Shown piece by piece: positions 1 to 9,050 of a stretch of 64,000 nucleotides of DNA. The position numbers were made by a program, and so were the translations under genes. The DNA is from Rhizobium sp. BG4 (lineage in GTDB: Bacteria; Pseudomonadota; Alphaproteobacteria; Rhizobiales; Rhizobiaceae), in the NCBI RefSeq assembly GCF_016864575.1, contig NZ_CP044125.1, positions 2,641,001 to 2,705,000 on the forward strand, given 5' to 3'. The notes beneath the pieces are model-generated. The model searched no databases, had not been told where the DNA came from, and saw only the letters and a list, made by a program, of their open reading frames with translations. Position 1 is the first letter of the stretch. Each line of letters begins with the position of its first letter.

Positions 1-671
1 ACGCGACCTCCTCGGCATTTGCCCAGGACATGGACTTCGCCAAGCTCGATGTCGTCACCTTCTCCTGGCAGAAGGTTCTCGGCGGCGAGGGCGCTCATGG
101 CGTCATCATCCTGTCGCCGCGCGCCGTCGAGCGCCTGACGACCTATGCGCCGGCCTGGCCGCTGCCGAAGATCTTCCGCATGACCTCGGGCGGCAAGCTG
201 ATCGAGGGCATCTTCACCGGCGAGACGATCAATACGCCGTCGATGCTCTGCGTCGAAGACTATATCGATGCGCTGCTCTGGGCTCAGAAGCTCGGTGGCC
301 TGAAGGCGCTGATGGCGCGTGCCGATGCCAATACCAAGGTCATCGCCGATTTCATCGCCGCCAATGACTGGATCGCCAACCTGGCGGTCAAGGCCGAGAC
401 GGCTTCCAACACCTCCATCTGCCTGAAGATCGTCGACAAGGATGTCGTCGCTCTCGACGCGGACGGCCAGGCGAATTTCGCCAAGGGTCTCGTCGCTCTC
501 CTCGAAAAGGAAGGCGTCGCCTATGATATCGGCGCTTACCGCGATGCCCCGTCGGGCCTGCGCATCTGGGCCGGTGCGACGATCGAGGCATCCGACATGC
601 AGAAGCTGATGCCGTGGCTCTCCTGGGCCTTCGAAACGCAGAAAGCTACGCTTTCCCAGGCTGCTGCCTGA
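1..671 (+). CDS. serC: Phosphoserine aminotransferase SerC, 3' part (5' end outside window)
   Basis: The reading frame is already open at base 3 and ends with TGA at 669-671, so only about the last 222 residues are present. SerC transfers the amino group of glutamate to 3-phosphohydroxypyruvate to give phosphoserine, using PLP. The segment [15 protein letters not shown] carries the lysine expected to bind PLP, and the run through [11 protein letters not shown] is typical of the alphaproteobacterial SerC type, which differs from the E. coli form. serA follows 85 bases downstream on the same strand, so the two consecutive enzymes of serine synthesis sit together. The ATG at base 30 is internal and is not the real start. 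Confidence 0.93.
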   Translation, partial: ATSSAFAQDMDFAKLDVVTFSWQKVLGGEGAHGVIILSPRAVERLTTYAPAWPLPKIFRMTSGGKLIEGIFTGETINTPSMLCVEDYIDALLWAQKLGGLKALMARADANTKVIADFIAANDWIANLAVKAETASNTSICLKIVDKDVVALDADGQANFAKGLVALLEKEGVAYDIGAYRDAPSGLRIWAGATIEASDMQKLMPWLSWAFETQKATLSQAAA

Positions 672-684
672 GTTGATCGCATAC

Positions 685-707
685 GGCTCCGTCTTGATGG
701 CGGAGCC
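685..707 (+). other. Hairpin between serC and serA
   Basis: A perfect 7-bp stem, GGCTCCG (685-691) with CGGAGCC (701-707), and a 9-base loop lies in the serC-serA gap. No T-run follows, so it is unlikely to be a full terminator. It may attenuate read-through or protect the mRNA end. Only the stem is seen; its role is inferred. Confidence 0.35.
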
Positions 708-756
708 CAGCATCCCTGATTTCATCCATCGCTGAACTTTTTGAAGGAAGCCCCCA

Positions 757-2352
757 ATGGCACCTCGCGTTCTCGTATCCGACGAACTGTCGGAAACCGC
801 CGTCCAGATTTTCCGTGACCGCGGCGTCGAAGTCGATTTCCAGCCGCAGCTCGGCAAGGACAAGGACAAGCTCGCCGAAATCATCGGCAACTATGACGGC
901 CTTGCCATCCGTTCGGCCACCAAGGCGACCGAGAAGCTGATCGCCTCGGCGACCAACCTGAAGGTCATCGGCCGCGCCGGCATCGGCGTCGACAATGTCG
1001 ATATCCCGGCTGCATCGCGCCGCGGTATCATTGTCATGAATACGCCTTTCGGCAACTCGATCACCACCGCCGAGCACGCCATCGCGCTGATGTTTGCCGT
1101 TGCCCGCCAGCTGCCGCAGGCCGATGCCTCGACGCAGGCCGGCAAGTGGGAAAAGTCGAAGTTCATGGGTGTCGAAATCACCGGCAAGACGCTCGGCGTC
1201 ATCGGCGCCGGCAATATCGGCGGCATCGTCTGCAAGAAGGCGATTGGCCTCGGCATGCATGTCCTCGCCTATGACCCCTTCCTCTCGGCCGAGCGCGCCC
1301 AGGAAATGGGCGTCACCAAGGTCGAGCTCGACGAGCTGCTCGCCCAGGCTGATTTCATCACCCTCCACGTTCCGATGACGGACAAGACCCGCGGCATTCT
1401 CGGCAAGGAAAACCTCGCCAAGACCAAGCCCGGCGTGCGCATCATCAACTGCGCCCGTGGTGGCCTGGTCGATGAAGCTGCCCTTGCCGAAGCCATCAAG
1501 TCCGGCCATGTCGCCGGTGCCGGTTTCGACGTCTTCGAAGTCGAGCCTGCCAAGGAAAGCCCGCTCTTCGGTCTGCCGAACGTCGTCTGCACGCCGCATC
1601 TGGGCGCATCGACCACCGAGGCCCAGGAGAACGTCGCTCTGCAGGTTGCCGAGCAGATGTCCGACTATCTGGTCAAGGGTGCCGTTTCCAACGCCATCAA
1701 CATGCCGTCGATCACCGCTGAAGAAGCGCCGATCCTGAAGCCGTTCATCAAGCTCGCCGACGTTCTCGGCGCCTTTGTCGGCCAGGTCACCGACGAGCCG
1801 ATTAAGGAAATCGAGATCCTCTATGACGGCGTCACCGCCGGCATGAACACCCGGGCACTCACCTCTGCGACGCTGGCCGGCCTGATCCGCAGCCAGGTTG
1901 CCGATGTGAACATGGTTTCGGCTCCCGTCATGATCAAGGAAAAGGGCATCGTCCTTTCCGAAGTCAAGCGCGACAAGACCGGCGTCTATGACGGTTATAT
2001 CAAGCTGACGGTGAAGACCGACACGATGACGCGCTCGATTGCCGGTACCGTCTTCTCGGATGGCAAGCCGCGCTTCATCCAGATCAAGGGCATCAACCTC
2101 GACGCCGATGTCGGTTCGCACATGGTCTACATCACCAATACCGACGTTCCCGGCATGATCGGCTTCATCGGCACGACGCTCGGCTCCGCCGGCGTCAACA
2201 TCGCCAACTTCCAGCTCGGCCGTGACAAGCAGGGCGGCGATGCGATCGCGCTGCTCTATGTCGATGGTCCGCTGAGCGATGAAGTTCTGGCGAAGCTGAC
2301 GGCCAATGCGGCGATCCGCCAGGCAAAGCCGCTGGTCTTCGCGGTCGACTGA
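757..2352 (+). CDS. serA: D-3-phosphoglycerate dehydrogenase SerA
   Basis: At 531 aa this is the long type of SerA, which oxidises 3-phosphoglycerate to 3-phosphohydroxypyruvate with NAD and commits carbon to serine. The N-terminal substrate domain is followed by a Rossmann fold with GVIGAGNIGG near residues 147-156. Next come the catalytic-region motifs NCARGGLVDEAAL (Arg), the Glu in DVFEVEP and the His in CTPHLGAST. An intervening domain follows, and a C-terminal ACT domain starts near residue 450 (HMVYITNTDVPGMIG), the usual site of serine feedback. The ATG at 757 follows a good ribosome site (GAAGGAAG at about 743-750). The gene lies directly after serC and ends at a strong terminator. 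Confidence 0.97.
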   Translation: MAPRVLVSDELSETAVQIFRDRGVEVDFQPQLGKDKDKLAEIIGNYDGLAIRSATKATEKLIASATNLKVIGRAGIGVDNVDIPAASRRGIIVMNTPFGNSITTAEHAIALMFAVARQLPQADASTQAGKWEKSKFMGVEITGKTLGVIGAGNIGGIVCKKAIGLGMHVLAYDPFLSAERAQEMGVTKVELDELLAQADFITLHVPMTDKTRGILGKENLAKTKPGVRIINCARGGLVDEAALAEAIKSGHVAGAGFDVFEVEPAKESPLFGLPNVVCTPHLGASTTEAQENVALQVAEQMSDYLVKGAVSNAINMPSITAEEAPILKPFIKLADVLGAFVGQVTDEPIKEIEILYDGVTAGMNTRALTSATLAGLIRSQVADVNMVSAPVMIKEKGIVLSEVKRDKTGVYDGYIKLTVKTDTMTRSIAGTVFSDGKPRFIQIKGINLDADVGSHMVYITNTDVPGMIGFIGTTLGSAGVNIANFQLGRDKQGGDAIALLYVDGPLSDEVLAKLTANAAIRQAKPLVFAVD

Positions 2353-2374
2353 TTTTCCTCCCAGGAAGACAAAG

Positions 2375-2409
2375 AAAAGCCCGGCGCGGGAGACTGCGCC
2401 GGGCTTTTT
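2375..2409 (+). terminator. Rho-independent terminator of serA
   Basis: A perfect 13-bp stem (2375-2387 with 2396-2408; core AGCCCGGCGC) with an 8-base loop ends in TTTTT. It lies 23 bases after the serA stop. Because the left arm begins with A residues it can also serve the convergent gene on the minus strand. Confidence 0.92.
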
Positions 2410-2422
2410 CGTGCGATGGGGG

Positions 2423-3010
2423 TCAGGCGCTGATGCTGCCCGCGTCAGGCACGCGGCCCTGCGGCGTCAGCCCATCGACGGCCTGCGGCAATGTTTTCGA
2501 AAGCCGGGCGAGGAGGTCGTCCTTGTTCAGGCCGGTCGCCTTGGCGAGCTCGTCCAGAATGTCGGGGCCGAGCGCCTGGGAGAGCTGGCCGTTGTCGATC
2601 GGTTTGTTCTCTCCAGAGGAAACCCAGGAGTTTGCCGTGTCGCCGAAGCCGTTCTGCTGGAAGTGATCGAGCAGACCGCCAAGGCCGCCGCTCAGGATGC
2701 CGCCGGCGGAATTGCCCTTGAGCAGATCGCCGAGGCCGGTGCTGGCGAGACCGCCGAGCAGGCCGCCCAGTCCGCCAAGGCCACCGGATTGCGTGACACC
2801 GCCACCATCCTGGCCGCCGCCGAGAATGCCGCCAAGCAGGCCACCGAGGCCGCCATCGGCCTGTGGAGCGGCGCCGCCGGGTTGCGCTCCGGAGCCCTGC
2901 GGCTGCCCGCCGCCGGTCATCTCGCGCAGCGTCGCCGTGATGTTGTCGCGGTTCTGGTAGCCCGCAACGGCCAGAATGCCCAGCAATGCCATAAGACTTT
3001 TGCGATCCAT
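2423..3010 (-). CDS. YidB-like DUF937 family protein
   Basis: A 195-aa protein. It starts with MDRKSLMALLGILAVAGYQ and has a long Gly/Gln-rich middle with repeated LGGLLGG units (about residues 55-120). The C-terminal part, WVSSGENKPIDNGQL then ALGPDILDELAKATGL, is the conserved DUF937/YidB region. The biochemical role of the family is not established. The ATG at 3010 has a clear GGAGG just upstream (3016-3020 on the plus strand). It converges on serA across a shared terminator and is followed upstream by the metal ATPase in the same direction, 88 bases away, probably as its own unit. Confidence 0.8.
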   Translation of the reverse strand: MDRKSLMALLGILAVAGYQNRDNITATLREMTGGGQPQGSGAQPGGAAPQADGGLGGLLGGILGGGQDGGGVTQSGGLGGLGGLLGGLASTGLGDLLKGNSAGGILSGGLGGLLDHFQQNGFGDTANSWVSSGENKPIDNGQLSQALGPDILDELAKATGLNKDDLLARLSKTLPQAVDGLTPQGRVPDAGSISA

Positions 3011-3098
3011 GGTGTCCTCCCGCTGAAATCGCCAGGGCGCAGTCCGCCCGCGAGCGTGAATGCGCGACAGGGCAAAATGTTCCGCGGGTCCGGATTTT

Positions 3099-5312
3099 TC
3101 AACGCGCCGGGCGCAACAGACGCAGCGCGTTGATCGTCACCAGAACCGTCGCGCCGGTGTCGGCGAGGATCGCGGGCCAGAGGCCGGTGATGCCGATGAT
3201 CGTCGTCACCAGGAACACGGCCTTCAGACCGAGCGCGATGGTGATGTTCTGGAAGATGTTGCGCATCGTCCGCTGCGAGAGCGCGATCATGGCGGCGACA
3301 TCACCGACGCGGCCGTGGAGGATCGCGGCATCGGCGGTTTCCAGCGCCACATCGGTGCCGCCGCCCATGGCAATGCCGATATCTGCAGCGGCAAGGGCAG
3401 GGGCGTCGTTGATGCCGTCGCCGACCTTGGCGACGGTGAAGCCTTGCTGCTTCAGTTCGCCGACGATCCGCTGCTTGTCTTCAGGCATCAGCTCGGCGCG
3501 CACCTCAATGCCGAGCTGCTCGCCGATCGCCTTGGCGGTGCGGGCGTTGTCGCCGGTCAGCATCACCACCTTGACGCCGCGTGCTGTCAGCGCCTTGAGC
3601 CCGGCTGCCGCATCATCGCGCGGCTCGTCGCGCATGGCGATAACGCCGGCGATCGCGCCGTTGACGAGCAGGATCGAGACCGTCTTGCCTTGATCGTTCA
3701 GCGCCTGGATCGCGCTGTCCTGTTCCGGGCTCAGTTGTTCGCGGACTGCGGCGGGAGAGAAGAGATCGAGCTGCTCGCCTCCGACGCGGCCGGTCATGCC
3801 CTTGCCGGCAATGGCGGCGACTTCGAATGCCGGGGGCACGGGTACCTTGTCTGCCGCTGCGCGGTTGAGGATCGCCAGCGCCAGCGGGTGGCTGGAGCTG
3901 CGCTCCAGCACTGCGGCGCGCGAGAGGACCTGCGCCTCGGTGAAGCTGCCGAAGGCGAGGATGTCGGTGACTTTCGGCTTTCCCTCGGTCAGCGTGCCGG
4001 TCTTGTCGAGCGCTACGGCGGTGATCTTGCCGAGACCTTCCAGAACGGCGCCACCCTTCAGCAGCAGGCCGCGGCGAGCACCGGAGGAGAGCGATGCGGC
4101 GATGGCGGCGGGGGTGGAGATGACGAGCGCGCAGGGGCAGCCGATCAGCAGGATGGCAAGGCCCTTGTAGACCCATTCGCTCCAGGAACCACCGGCAACG
4201 AGCGGCGGCAGGACGGCGACGAGCGCGGCGACCGCGACGACGCCCGGCGTGTAATAGCGCGAGAAGCGGTCGATGAAGCGCTCCGTCGGTGCCTTGGATT
4301 CCTGGGCTTCTTCTACCAGCTTGACGACGCGGGCGATGGTATTGTCGGCAGCGGCGGCGGAGACGCGGATACGAAGCGCCGTGTCGCCATTCACGGTGCC
4401 GGCGAAGACCGTATCGTCGGGTCCCTTGCGAACGGGAACGCTTTCGCCAGTCACCGGCGATTCATCGATGGCGCTTTCGCCGGAGACGATGATGCCGTCG
4501 GCGGAGATGCGATCGCCGGGGCGCACGAGAATGATCGAGCCGACGGCGAGGGCTTCGGCGGGAACTTCGCGTGTCGCGCCGTTTTCTTCCAGCAATGCGC
4601 TCTTCGGGACCAGCGTCGTCAGTGACTGGATGCTGGCGCGGGCGCGGCCTGCCGCAACGCCTTCGAGCAATTCGCCGACAAGGAAGAGGAAGACGACGGC
4701 CGCGGCTTCTTCGGCGGCATTGATGATGACGGCGCCGACGGCAGCGATGGTCATCAGCATCTCGATCGAGAAGGGTGTGCCGGCAAGCGCTGCCATGACC
4801 GCGCGCCGCGCGATCGGGATCAGGCCGATCAGCATGGCGACAGTGAAGGCATAGGCAGAGATCTGTGGCAGGAGATGGCCGGCCGCATAGGCGACTGCGA
4901 AAGCGATGCCGGACAGGATGGTGAGCTGGCCCTTCCGGCTTTTCCACCATGGACCGTCCATCGGCGCATGGTCGTGGCCGTGCAGCCCTTCGATTTCCGC
5001 GTGGTCGTGGTCATGGTGGGAGTGATCGTGACCGGCGTGGTCATGATCGTGATGCGCGGGAGATGACGGGGCAGGGGCGCTCTGCTTGCCGAGCGGCATG
5101 GGGACGACGGAGTAGCCGAGCCCCGTCACACGCTTCTCGATGGCGCCGAGATCGCTGCTGCCGTCGTGGCTGACGGTCATCGTGCCCGCGGTAACCGAGA
5201 CGGCGACATCCTCGACGCCGGGAAGGCGGCGAACGGCCGTGTCGATCTTCGATGCGCAGGAGGCGCAATCCATGCCGCCGACGCGGTATTTTGCCTGAGA
5301 TGTTACAGCCAT
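3099..5312 (-). CDS. zntA: Heavy-metal P1B-type ATPase (Zn/Cd/Pb exporter, ZntA/CadA-like)
   Basis: A 737-aa inner-membrane pump that uses ATP to export divalent soft metals. An N-terminal metal-binding domain has the GMDCASC motif. A His/Asp-rich stretch near residues 100-130 and multiple membrane spans follow. The intramembrane metal site is CPCAL, the phosphorylated Asp lies in DKTGTLTEG, and the hinge is GDGINDAPAL. CPC together with the last-helix DTGA points to the Zn/Cd/Pb subgroup rather than copper. I prefer the ATG at 5312: AAGGA lies 8 bases upstream of it, while the ATG at 5330 has no ribosome site. The MerR regulator is divergent, and the operator sits between the two genes. Confidence 0.92.
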   Translation of the reverse strand: MAVTSQAKYRVGGMDCASCASKIDTAVRRLPGVEDVAVSVTAGTMTVSHDGSSDLGAIEKRVTGLGYSVVPMPLGKQSAPAPSSPAHHDHDHAGHDHSHHDHDHAEIEGLHGHDHAPMDGPWWKSRKGQLTILSGIAFAVAYAAGHLLPQISAYAFTVAMLIGLIPIARRAVMAALAGTPFSIEMLMTIAAVGAVIINAAEEAAAVVFLFLVGELLEGVAAGRARASIQSLTTLVPKSALLEENGATREVPAEALAVGSIILVRPGDRISADGIIVSGESAIDESPVTGESVPVRKGPDDTVFAGTVNGDTALRIRVSAAAADNTIARVVKLVEEAQESKAPTERFIDRFSRYYTPGVVAVAALVAVLPPLVAGGSWSEWVYKGLAILLIGCPCALVISTPAAIAASLSSGARRGLLLKGGAVLEGLGKITAVALDKTGTLTEGKPKVTDILAFGSFTEAQVLSRAAVLERSSSHPLALAILNRAAADKVPVPPAFEVAAIAGKGMTGRVGGEQLDLFSPAAVREQLSPEQDSAIQALNDQGKTVSILLVNGAIAGVIAMRDEPRDDAAAGLKALTARGVKVVMLTGDNARTAKAIGEQLGIEVRAELMPEDKQRIVGELKQQGFTVAKVGDGINDAPALAAADIGIAMGGGTDVALETADAAILHGRVGDVAAMIALSQRTMRNIFQNITIALGLKAVFLVTTIIGITGLWPAILADTGATVLVTINALRLLRPAR

Positions 5313-5342
5313 GATCCGGTTCCTTGTCATCTACCGGTGTTC

Positions 5343-5373
5343 TTCCTACATCCTCTAGCGACTAGAGGTGCAA
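5343..5373 (-). promoter_or_regulatory. MerR-controlled promoter and operator of the metal ATPase
   Basis: On the minus strand TTGCAC (plus 5368-5373) serves as -35 and TAGGAA (plus 5343-5348) as -10, with a 19-bp spacer. The spacer holds a perfect 7-3-7 palindrome, CCTCTAG-CGA-CTAGAGG (5352-5368), very close to known CadR/ZntR/PbrR operators. An overlong spacer containing the dyad is the hallmark of MerR activation by DNA distortion. Transcription would begin near 5336, giving a leader of about 24 bases. The role is inferred from this geometry. Confidence 0.82.
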
Positions 5374-5382
5374 GAGGCGATC

Positions 5383-5805
5383 ATGAAAAAGATCACTATC
5401 GGAGATGCTGCGCGCCAGAGCGGCGTCAAGGTGCCGACCATCCGGTACTACGAGGGCATCGGGTTGCTTGCCGCGCCGGTTCGCAGCGAAGGCAACCAGC
5501 GCTCCTATGAGCCCGAGGACGTCAGGCGCCTCGCCTTCATCCGCCATGCGCGCGAACTCGGCTTCGAGGTCGATGCGATCAGGACGTTGCTGACGCTGCA
5601 GGACGATCCGCATCAATCCTGCGCCTCGGCCGATGCGATTGCCAAGGCGCGGCTGGCGGAGGTCGAGCAGCGCATCCGCAGCCTGACGGCGCTGAAGGCG
5701 GAGCTTGAAGTCATGGTCGAGGGCTGCGGGCACGGCCGCGTCGATCAGTGCCGGGTGATCGAGATCCTTGCCGATCATGGCCAGTGCACGCATCACCAGC
5801 ATTGA
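5383..5805 (+). CDS. MerR-family metal-responsive regulator (CadR/ZntR/PbrR-like)
   Basis: A 140-aa protein. The N-terminal winged helix (ITIGDAARQSGVKVPTIRYYE) is followed by a dimerisation helix. Cysteines lie at about residues 80, 115, 123 and 135, with a C-terminal HHQH. The first three match the spacing of the metal-binding cysteines of ZntR/CadR regulators, and the Cys/His tail resembles CadR. It should activate the divergent P-type ATPase when Zn, Cd or Pb rises. The ATG at 5383 is chosen because AAGAGG precedes it; a GTG at 5368 lies inside the operator. The exact metal cannot be told from sequence. Confidence 0.9.
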   Translation: MKKITIGDAARQSGVKVPTIRYYEGIGLLAAPVRSEGNQRSYEPEDVRRLAFIRHARELGFEVDAIRTLLTLQDDPHQSCASADAIAKARLAEVEQRIRSLTALKAELEVMVEGCGHGRVDQCRVIEILADHGQCTHHQH

Positions 5806-5890
5806 CCGGGCGCCAAGTGGCGCAAAGTAGAGATCGAACTTCCTCTATGCATCTTTTGCGCGATCCGGCGGCATAAATCTATCCGAGGCT

Positions 5891-5905
5891 GCTTATTAAA
5901 TAAGC
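5891..5905. other. 15-bp palindrome upstream of the PAS-GGDEF-EAL gene
   Basis: GCTTATT-A-AATAAGC is a perfect 7-1-7 dyad in the AT-rich 194-base gap before the gene at 6000. It could be a protein-binding site, but no matching regulator is recognised. Two copies of TATGCATC also occur in this gap. Confidence 0.3.
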
Positions 5906-5999
5906 GATCGCACAAAGTTTATGCATCCTATCATTTTGAATTTATTCAGCTTTTTGCGTTACAACATCGCGGTCCGCTGTTTGTATCCGAAAAGACTTC

Positions 6000-8084
6000 A
6001 TGGCCCCCACCACGACGAAGACCGATGAATTTCAAGTTCCGAACGACGACTTCCGGTCGTTGTTCGAAACCCATCCGTCACCGATGTGGGTCTATGATCC
6101 CCGGACGCTGCGCTTCCTCATCGTCAACAATGCCGCCCATGATCTCTACGGCTATTCGGCCGAGCAGTTCCGGGAAATGACCGTGCTCGACATCCGCCCG
6201 CCGGCCGAACGCGAGCGGATGATGACTGCCGTTCAGGGGCGTACCGATATCGAGCGCGCCGAGCGCTGGACGCATCTGAAGGCGACCGGCGAGGCATTCG
6301 AAGTTTTGACCTATGGCCGCGAGGTGCGGTTCGACGGCGGCGATGCCATTCTCGCCATCGTGCAGGATCGGAGCGAGGTGAATGCCGCAAGGCGGCAGGT
6401 CACCGATACCCGCTCGCTGCTCGACAGCATCGTCGACAACCTGCCGGTCGGCGTCTTCGTCAAGGATATGGAAGACGACGGGCGTTATGTGCTGTTCAAC
6501 CGGCAGAGCGCGGCGATCGCCGAAATGCCGGGCCGCGAGATCGTCGGCAAGACCGATCGTATGGTGTTCCGCGACAAGACCGGCTTCTTCCGCGAGCAGG
6601 ACCGGCAAGTGCTGGATGAAGACATCACCGTGACCTTCGAAGAAACGGTGCCGAAGCGCGGCGGCGGGCACCGCCTGCTGAAGACGGTGAAGCGGGCGCT
6701 GCCGGCGGCGGAGGGCAGGGCGCGGCGTTATCTGCTTGGCATCTCGCAGGACGTGACCGAGGAGCGCGCTTTCGAGGCGAAGCTCGCGCATCTCGCCATG
6801 CATGACGCGCTGACCGGGCTGCCGAACCGCGCTGCCTTCGCGGATTTCATCGAGAGCCACGCGGTTGCGGCCACTGCCGAGGCGCCAGTGGCGCTGCTTT
6901 ATCTCGATGTCGACCATTTCAAGCTCATCAATGACAGCAAGGGTCATGCGGCCGGCGATGCTCTGCTCTGCCAGGTGGCGAAACGGCTGCAGATGCTGGT
7001 CGAGGATGGCGATCTCGTCGCCCGGCTCGGCGGTGATGAGTTTGCCGTTGTACTCAAGGGCGGCGATTGCGGCCGCACCAAGCGGTTTGCCGAGCAGCTG
7101 CTTGCCGTTCTGAGCGCCCCCTTCGATCTCGATGGCAGCAACGAGCATGTGACCTGCTCGATCGGCGTGGCGCTCGCGCCACAGCAGGCGGGCGATGCCG
7201 ATGTGCTGATGCGCCATGCCGACCTGGCGCTTTACGCCGCCAAGGAAAGCGGCCGCTCGACCTATCGCTTCTACGAGGCCGAGATGCGGCTGGAGGCGGA
7301 ACGGCGCCACCAGCTGACGGCAGAGCTGCGCGATGCGCTAGAGAAGGATCAGTTCGAGCTGTACTACCAGCCGATCGTCCAGGCTGCGACGGGGCGGCTT
7401 GCCGGGTTCGAGGCATTGATCCGCTGGCGTCATCCGGCCCGCGGGCTCGTGGCGCCGATGGAATTCATCCCGATCGCCGAGGATACCGGGCTGATCGTGC
7501 CGATCGGCGAGTGGGTGCTGCGCGAGGCCTGCCGGGCCGCGGCGTCCTGGCCGGAGTATCTGAAGATCGCCGTCAATCTCTCGGTCTGTCAGTTCCGCCA
7601 CAACACGCTGTTGGCAACCGTCGTCTCGGCGCTCAGCGACAGCGGCCTGCAGCCGCAGCGGCTGGAAATCGAGATCACCGAATCCGTCTTCCTGGCCGAT
7701 GTCGAGCAGAGCCTGCCGCTGCTCAGGGCGCTGAAGGAGCTGGGCATCCGCATCGCCATCGACGATTTCGGCACCGGCTATTCCTCGTTCAGCTATCTGC
7801 GTGCCTTCGCCTTCGACAAGATCAAGCTCGACCGCAGCTTCGTCGCCGGCATGGAGAGCGATCCGGGCAATCTTGCGATCATCCGCGCCGTCGCGGGTAT
7901 CGGCTCCGGCTTCAACGCGGTGACGCTGGCCGAGGGCATCGAGACCGAAGAGCAGCTGGACAGGTTGCGCCAGGAAGGTTTTGCCGAGGTGCAGGGCTAT
8001 CTGCTCGGCAAGCCGATGCCGCAGCGCGAGGCCGAGCGGCTGATCGATGCCGAAGCGCCGCTAAAGCGCGCCGCCCACGGTTGA
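6000..8084 (+). CDS. PAS-PAS-GGDEF-EAL cyclic-di-GMP protein
   Basis: A 694-aa soluble signalling protein. Two PAS domains (about residues 15-125 and 135-255) precede a GGDEF domain with an intact signature ([13 protein letters not shown] near residue 345). An EAL domain with GFEALIRW and DDFGTGYSS follows. It may therefore make cyclic di-GMP, degrade it, or do only one of these under PAS control; the catalytic signatures of both halves look intact. No membrane segment or signal peptide is present. The ATG at 6000 has only a weak ribosome site. Its 3' end overlaps the convergent LysR gene by 24 bases. Confidence 0.93.
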   Translation: MAPTTTKTDEFQVPNDDFRSLFETHPSPMWVYDPRTLRFLIVNNAAHDLYGYSAEQFREMTVLDIRPPAERERMMTAVQGRTDIERAERWTHLKATGEAFEVLTYGREVRFDGGDAILAIVQDRSEVNAARRQVTDTRSLLDSIVDNLPVGVFVKDMEDDGRYVLFNRQSAAIAEMPGREIVGKTDRMVFRDKTGFFREQDRQVLDEDITVTFEETVPKRGGGHRLLKTVKRALPAAEGRARRYLLGISQDVTEERAFEAKLAHLAMHDALTGLPNRAAFADFIESHAVAATAEAPVALLYLDVDHFKLINDSKGHAAGDALLCQVAKRLQMLVEDGDLVARLGGDEFAVVLKGGDCGRTKRFAEQLLAVLSAPFDLDGSNEHVTCSIGVALAPQQAGDADVLMRHADLALYAAKESGRSTYRFYEAEMRLEAERRHQLTAELRDALEKDQFELYYQPIVQAATGRLAGFEALIRWRHPARGLVAPMEFIPIAEDTGLIVPIGEWVLREACRAAASWPEYLKIAVNLSVCQFRHNTLLATVVSALSDSGLQPQRLEIEITESVFLADVEQSLPLLRALKELGIRIAIDDFGTGYSSFSYLRAFAFDKIKLDRSFVAGMESDPGNLAIIRAVAGIGSGFNAVTLAEGIETEEQLDRLRQEGFAEVQGYLLGKPMPQREAERLIDAEAPLKRAAHG

Positions 8085-8954
8085 GATCATCGCATCGAAG
8101 GCATCCGCCGCCTTGCTGCGATAGCGCTCCTCATGCCGCAGCAGGAAGAATGGCCGTGGCAGCGGCGTTACCGCCACTTCGGCGATCGATCCGCTCTTCA
8201 GAAACGGCGCGGCGATGCTGCGCGACATCAGCGTCGCGCCCAAACCTGCCTCGACGGCGCCGATGATTGGCTCGTTGGCGGGCATCATCAGCGCCACGTC
8301 GAGCGCTGCAAGCGTCATGCCCTTCGCCTCGATCATGCTCTCGAATGCGTGGCGGGTGCCGGATCCCGCCTCGCGCACCACCCAGGACGTCTGTTTGAAA
8401 TCCTTCACACGGCGCGGCTTGCCATCTGCCCACGGGTGGTCGCGGCCGACGATGACGATCATCTCGTCGATCGCCACTTGCCGGGCTGCGACGCCGCGCC
8501 TCTCCTCCCGCCACTCGATCAGCCCGATTTCCGCCTTGCCGTTCATAACGGCATCGGCGGTGTCCGCCGTATTGCCGATGCCGACATTGAGCTTGATGCC
8601 GGGATAGCGGCTGCGATAGGCGGCGAGCTTCGGCCCCAGCCAATGGGCGGCGACCGTCTGGCTAGTGGCGATCGACAGCTCGCCATGCATCAGGCCCGAG
8701 AGATCCATCAGCGCCGCTTCCGCCGCCCGGGCGCTCGCCAATACCTGCTGCGCTTCTTTCAGGAACAACTGGCCGGTCTGGTTGAGAACTATCGAGCGGC
8801 CGACGCGATCGAACAACGTCACGCCATGGCGCGTTTCCAGCGCCGTGATCGCGGCGCTGACGGCCGATTGCGTCATGTTCAGATGTTCCGCGGCCCGCGT
8901 CACATGCTGGCGGGCGGCGACTTCGACGAAGATGCGGAGCTGTTCCAAGGTCAT
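8061..8954 (-). CDS. LysR-family transcriptional regulator
   Basis: A 297-aa protein. The N-terminal helix-turn-helix region is [13 protein letters not shown], then [15 protein letters not shown] periplasmic-binding-protein-like effector domain fills the rest. The frame is open further upstream, but homology to the family begins at the ATG at 8954, so this start is used. It is divergent from the TDT-type transporter gene at 9051, the usual LysR arrangement, so it probably controls that gene and itself. The inducer is unknown. The convergent 24-base overlap with the upstream GGDEF-EAL gene is visible directly. Confidence 0.9.
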   Translation of the reverse strand: MTLEQLRIFVEVAARQHVTRAAEHLNMTQSAVSAAITALETRHGVTLFDRVGRSIVLNQTGQLFLKEAQQVLASARAAEAALMDLSGLMHGELSIATSQTVAAHWLGPKLAAYRSRYPGIKLNVGIGNTADTADAVMNGKAEIGLIEWREERRGVAARQVAIDEMIVIVGRDHPWADGKPRRVKDFKQTSWVVREAGSGTRHAFESMIEAKGMTLAALDVALMMPANEPIIGAVEAGLGATLMSRSIAAPFLKSGSIAEVAVTPLPRPFFLLRHEERYRSKAADAFDAMISTVGGAL

Positions 8955-8957
8955 ATG

Positions 8958-8972
8958 TTCGATTTTATCGAA
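8958..8972. promoter_or_regulatory. Likely LysR binding dyad
   Basis: TTCGAT-TTT-ATCGAA is a perfect 6-3-6 inverted repeat containing the T-N11-A pattern typical of LysR regulators. It lies 3 bases upstream of the lysR ATG, in the 96-base gap to the divergent transporter gene, where an autorepressing site would be expected. The binding role is inferred. Confidence 0.5.
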
Positions 8973-9050
8973 TGAAATGACAATTACAATTCGTTGGAAG
9001 CGATTAATTGAGGCGTTTATTCGTGATGCCAGAAAGACGAGGCAAGCGGC

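Noticed and set aside
646..2121. A 491-aa open frame on the minus strand
   Set aside because: It is the complement of serA with no motif or ribosome site; serA is certain.
3060..4625. A 521-aa open frame on the plus strand
   Set aside because: It is antisense to the metal ATPase, whose motifs are complete.
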